A stretch of DNA of 10,250 nucleotides from Stramenopiles sp. TOSAG23-3 (lineage: Eukaryota > Sar), in the NCBI GenBank assembly GCA_900128585.1, contig LT642834.1, positions 1 through 10,250 on the forward strand. The letters are read 5' to 3'. The position numbers were made by a program, and so were the translations under genes. The notes beneath the pieces were generated by a model. The model saw nothing but the letters and a program-made list of their open reading frames with translations, made no database searches and had not been told where the DNA came from. Shown here one piece after another: positions 7,750-10,250 of the stretch (positions within the stretch are counted from its first letter, which is position 1; each line of letters opens with the position of its first letter).

Positions 7750-7985
7750 CTTACATGAGAATGATACTCAAGACGAAGTGACAAAAGGTGTAAATATATT
7801 TTTATTGAGAAAAATTTGGCTGTTATTTTATATAGTAATTAAAATTAAATTTGATTAGTAAAATCTCAGGAGCAGAGATAAGTTCGCAGTATAGTGAAGA
7901 CGAGATAAATTTAAACTCTAGTTCCTTATACTTCAGTTCGTCATCGCTAACCGTTAAAAACAAAAAAATGGCTGTTATTTTAAGT
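7712..7985. repeat. Three copies of a TGGCTGTTA-core repeat
   Basis: One copy is inverted relative to the other two. 7712-7742 reads ACTTAAATAACAGCCA followed by a T-rich tail ending in TTGTTTTTA. 7955-7985 is its reverse complement along about 31 nt with small indels. 7811-7830 carries AATTTGGCTGTTATTTTA in the same orientation as 7955-7985, and the likeness runs on into the following ATTAAA-rich stretch. The first copy can pair with either of the others. Non-coding; function unknown. Confidence 0.75.
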
Positions 7986-8151
7986 AACATAATTAAATAT
8001 TTATCTTCCTCGTGTACCGCGAAAATAAATGTGCTCCTTTTGTCCATTAAAGGTTTACGTCCTTCATGCACTGCGAACTTATCTCTGCTCTTGTGGTTTT
8101 ACTAATCAATAAACCCTTGTTACTTAGTCTTGACTATCATTCTCAGATGTA
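7752..8151. repeat. Interrupted inverted duplication between convergent genes
   Basis: The right arm 8070-8151 is matched, reverse-complemented, by 7752-7792 plus 7851-7890. The inner pair, 7851-7890 against 8070-8109, agrees at 37 of 40 positions and begins TTGATTAGTAAAA. The outer pair includes GAGAATGATA and TCAAGAC separated by one mismatch. A 58-bp block, 7793-7850, is present only in the left arm. A weaker inverted match continues inward (left about 7880-7915, right about 8000-8032). No convincing target-site duplication flanks the ends. It could be a MITE or fold-back element, or an inverted duplication of a 3'-flanking element. Confidence 0.85.
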
Positions 8152-8456
8152 CTCCATGCATTTATCCGAATCGGTAGGTGGATTGGCAATGCTTTCAAAT
8201 GACCCGTAGTCAACTTCCTCATCCAGTGCTCACTCATAGATGAATCAGTCCTTGTGTGGTTTTCCAAGCAGCGGCGTAATTGTTTTAGAGGTGCTCGTTG
8301 TCTGTCTTGTAAATCAGTCAAGGGATTGTCAGGGTGACTGATCCACGTATAACCGTTACACGAGAACACCTTTTTGTTTAATGATTGGGTATGCTTTATC
8401 GTAATAATTCGTACGTGTAATTTAATTCCAGTTTCTTCGGATGCTCTAAATATCAT
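8124..8456 (-). CDS. Doubtful 110-codon ORF overlapping the oxygenase stop
   Basis: The frame opens at an ATG whose last two bases and following A form the oxygenase TGA (an ATGA overlap) and runs to TAA at 8124-8126. It is also open upstream of that ATG, inside the oxygenase 3' end in another frame. The product has no recognised family, signal peptide or membrane helix; it holds several Trp, His and Cys and mixed charge. Its base composition is less AT-rich than the DNA to its left, which hints at coding history. Its last codons lie in the right arm of the inverted duplication. It may be 3' UTR, a remnant of a frameshifted C-terminal extension, an exon of another isoform, or chance. Confidence 0.22.
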   Translation of the reverse strand: MIFRASEETGIKLHVRIITIKHTQSLNKKVFSCNGYTWISHPDNPLTDLQDRQRAPLKQLRRCLENHTRTDSSMSEHWMRKLTTGHLKALPIHLPIRINAWSTSENDSQD

Positions 8457-9250
8457 CGACCGCTGCGGCGGTGTTTCTTCTTCAGTTCTTCGATTTTCTT
8501 CATCAACGAGTTGGTCGGGCGAATTGTCGATGCCATCTGACCTTTCCGAGACTGAGATCTCATTGTTGATTGGTAAAAGACAGCAGTATACCTTTCTCCA
8601 TCGAAAGGCTCAGTCCAATGGGGTTGGAGCTTACCGTTAAAAGTCACAAAACGGCGAAAACAATCAAAATGATTTGCAATTCCGCCACCAGCAGGCTCGA
8701 CAGCAAGTTTTCCACCCTTGTAACAGCCGAAACCAACAATTAATGATTTCCCCTCGTTGCCTTTGTCTTGGTGCCTCTTGCACAATAGATTTTTGTTTAT
8801 TGTGATGTTTGTGTAGACATGGTTTGGATCGTATGCTCTTACTAATGCTTTCAACATTGAATATAAAGCTGGATAAGCGTTGGAAAAATAGCTGAGGTCC
8901 CCATTCGGATCCTTCATGTTCGGACCAAAGATAAAGGAGTGGCAGTAACGCTTCTTCACTCCTCCTTTCCGTGTAACCGTGGGCGCGTCCTCAGGCAGAA
9001 CATTTAATCTGCTACAGTTAATTACCTCCTTCCAGTCTACGTCCCTAAATAGTTTCAGTATAGCATGGTGCTCATTCTCATCCACATCAAATACCCCGCC
9101 CCCTTCTTTCCGTTTATTACCCGTTGGATACCGAACATGTTTTTTTTCGAATCCACCAGATGCCTTTTTTCTCCGTTTCTTTTGCTTTTTTTTGTCAGAC
9201 GGACAACGACCGTCAGACTGTCTTTTCTTTCCGTGAACTTTTGTGCTCAT
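8453..9250 (-). CDS. 2-oxoglutarate/Fe(II)-dependent oxygenase, TET/JBP-like
   Basis: The product has 265 residues. Residues 1-50 are very basic (KKKQKKRRKK at 20-29), a probable nuclear localisation signal or nucleic-acid-binding tail. The rest is one compact oxygenase domain: a strand TNITINKN (147-154), the metal motif H160-x-D162, a strand SLIVGFGCYKGGKLAVE, then FNGKLQPHWTEPFDGERY with the distal iron ligand H211 and the 2-oxoglutarate-binding arginine R220. The H-x-D, H and R set is complete, so activity is likely. The wording around H211 and R220 is what I associate with TET/JBP-type enzymes of algae and fungi, some linked to transposons and some acting on 5-methylcytosine. The substrate here is inferred, not shown; a protein hydroxylase is the main alternative. 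The chosen ATG has A at -3. Convergent with the giant gene; no introns seen. Confidence 0.82.
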   Translation of the reverse strand: MSTKVHGKKRQSDGRCPSDKKKQKKRRKKASGGFEKKHVRYPTGNKRKEGGGVFDVDENEHHAILKLFRDVDWKEVINCSRLNVLPEDAPTVTRKGGVKKRYCHSFIFGPNMKDPNGDLSYFSNAYPALYSMLKALVRAYDPNHVYTNITINKNLLCKRHQDKGNEGKSLIVGFGCYKGGKLAVEPAGGGIANHFDCFRRFVTFNGKLQPHWTEPFDGERYTAVFYQSTMRSQSRKGQMASTIRPTNSLMKKIEELKKKHRRSGR

Positions 9251-9342
9251 GCTGCTAGACTTCTTTACCTCTATTAAATTGTTAAACTCTTTCTCGTATT
9301 CTGCGAGAGTGGTTAAACGAAAAGACAGTTTAATCGTTTAAC
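9251..9342 (-). promoter_or_regulatory. Upstream region of the oxygenase with GTTAAAC motifs
   Basis: The heptamer GTTAAAC occurs at 9281-9287 and 9312-9318 and inverted at 9336-9342, all within 92 bp of the oxygenase ATG. The last two form a perfect 9-bp inverted repeat, GTTAAACGA at 9312-9320 and TCGTTTAAC at 9334-9342, with a 13-bp gap. This is a plausible transcription-factor dyad or leader hairpin. No clear TATA box is at a standard distance on the minus strand. Confidence 0.4.
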
Positions 9343-10069
9343 TTTTGAAGGCCTATTGTCGCACTATCATTATTTCCAAAATCATGCATCCAACTCATAC
9401 TATCATGCAACAAGATTAAATTCATGTTTGCTCTTCTTGTTGCTTCTTTTCGTCGCACAATATGTTCTCGACAAGAATGAGAGGAGGAGGTGGGGTCTTC
9501 AAAAAACTATTAGTGATAATAATAGGGTTGATGATTTTGATCGCTCGTGGCTCCAGTAATAATTTAAGGGGTATATTTAGTAATTAATAATTTGTCGCTT
9601 CGAACATATTGTTTGAAGGAGGTAGACTATTATATTCGTATATTATTATCAGTGTTTACAATGAATTATAAAATCTAAAATATATATACCTTAATTATAA
9701 AAGAGACGATAAGTATATAGTTGATAAATAACGGATTTGTTTTTTTCACTGTTTGATGCCATGATAAATATTACAATACCAGGTACTTGGTTATATATTA
9801 ATATTATTACTCTACCGTACATGGGTGGTGGATGTGATCAAGTTGTCGATGTGATGCTACTTTTTTTATTTTTACGTTTATATGAGATGAATCGTCGAGA
9901 TAGACGAAGACGTGTAAGAAAATACACGCTAAAATAATCGAGCATGTGTGCTGATAGAGCGTGCAAGTGGTGTTTTTAAAAGGCGTGTTCTGCTCTGTCG
10001 AATTTGGATTTGTCGCCAAAAAGTGCAGTTGTAGGAAACGTGACGGTCCGTGATGATAGCTGAATTTAT
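9343..10069. other. AT-rich intergenic stretch without a supportable gene
   Basis: The DNA is AT-rich, especially 9560-9830, with runs such as AATATATATACC near 9679. Only short frames occur: one at 9356-9559 lacks an early ATG, and one from the ATG at 9761 to 9937 gives 58 residues ending in a basic cluster. Neither shows a recognisable domain. I see no tRNA, rRNA or other known RNA. It may hold the distal promoter of the oxygenase gene. Confidence 0.5.
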
Positions 10070-10178
10070 AGAAACGCCGCCCAACTCCGGGCGCTTCTCC
10101 AGCAGAGGCAGCAGTCGGGGGCGACTGCGAACACTGGAAACACCGCCCCATTCTGGGCGGTTCTCAAGCAGGGGAGTA
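10070..10178. repeat. GC-rich island: 43-bp direct repeat and three hairpins
   Basis: A 43-bp unit at 10070-10112 recurs, imperfectly (roughly three quarters identical), at 10136-10178. Each copy holds a hairpin: CGCCC/GGGCG at 10078-10093 and CCGCCC/GGGCGG at 10143-10160, both with 6-nt loops. Between them a third perfect hairpin has stem GCAGTCG/CGACTGC and a GGGG loop (10111-10128). The island stands out against the AT-rich DNA to its left. No standard RNA family fits. It could be a structured non-coding RNA, a repeat-element end or a protein-binding site. Confidence 0.7.
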
Positions 10179-10250
10179 TGCGAGTATGATCACAAAAGTC
10201 CGCAAATCTAGACGACTTCACTTATATCAGTCCGCGTATTTAGAAAACGG
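10179..10250. other. Right edge, nothing recognised
   Basis: The last 72 bases return to moderate composition and show no start codon followed by a meaningful frame, no repeat and no RNA signature. The region may belong to a gene beyond the window. Confidence 0.4.

Noticed and set aside
7823-8105. Overlapping frames of about 80 codons on both strands
   Set aside because: They fall inside the inverted duplication, whose symmetry produces similar frames on both strands. Their composition is low-complexity and AT-rich.
7851-8109. Firm call of a MITE
   Set aside because: The 40-bp arms fit, but the flanks (AAAT on the left, TAAA on the right) give no clean target-site duplication, and the similarity continues outward past these ends. 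I report it only as an inverted duplication.
9356-9559. 67-codon frame with a hydrophobic stretch
   Set aside because: It needs a TTG start, has no suitable early ATG, and shows no family resemblance.
9761-9937. 58-codon ATG frame ending in an arginine-rich cluster
   Set aside because: It is short, AT-rich in its first half, has no recognisable motif, and no promoter or poly(A) signal placed around it.
10049-10064. C/D-box snoRNA-like motif, GTGATGA followed by CTGA
   Set aside because: The C-like and D-like boxes are only a few bases apart and no second CTGA lies 60 to 120 nt downstream, so a snoRNA fold is not supported.
10070-10178. tRNA, integron attC site or bacterial terminator
   Set aside because: There is no T-loop GTTCRANNC with acceptor pairing, no attC core sites, and no U-run after the stems. 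The context is eukaryotic.

Overview
This looks like nuclear DNA of a unicellular eukaryote, most likely an alga or another free-living protist. The evidence is a 7.3 kb secreted-protein gene without visible introns and with a strong Kozak context, AATAAA signals after its stop, AT-rich intergenic DNA, and no ribosome-binding sites or operon packing. I cannot place the species. Nothing points to a bacterial or viral contig.

Layout: 1-367 is a promoter/5' leader holding a small palindromic repeat, a TATA-like box and two short upstream ORFs. 368-7651 (+) encodes a 2427-residue cell-surface protein. In order it has a signal peptide, a first Ig-like repeat, an FG-GAP/VCBS-like region, a set of related beta-domains, a Cys-rich stretch, two IPT/TIG domains, a seven-bladed RCC1-like propeller, an unassigned ectodomain, one membrane helix and a short tail. 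7652-8452 lies between two convergent genes. It is an unusual mosaic: about 82 bp is present twice in inverted orientation, one arm is split by a 58-bp insertion, and a second repeat family with a TGGCTGTTA core is interleaved. 8453-9250 (-) encodes a compact 2-oxoglutarate/Fe(II) oxygenase of TET/JBP-like appearance with a very basic, probably nuclear-targeting N-terminus. A 110-codon frame (8124-8456, -) overlaps its stop as ATGA and may be a remnant, an extension or chance. 9251-10069 is the oxygenase upstream region followed by AT-rich DNA with no supportable gene. 10070-10178 is a GC-rich island of three consecutive perfect-stem hairpins within a 66-bp-spaced direct repeat.

The two main genes show no obvious functional link: one product is extracellular or membrane-bound, the other probably nuclear. 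What they share is the 3' side. Each transcript, if long enough, would carry the same roughly 80-nt element in the same sense, so their 3' ends could pair with each other or fold back. The strongest candidates for something undescribed are this intergenic mosaic, the domain architecture of the giant surface protein, and the triple-hairpin island.
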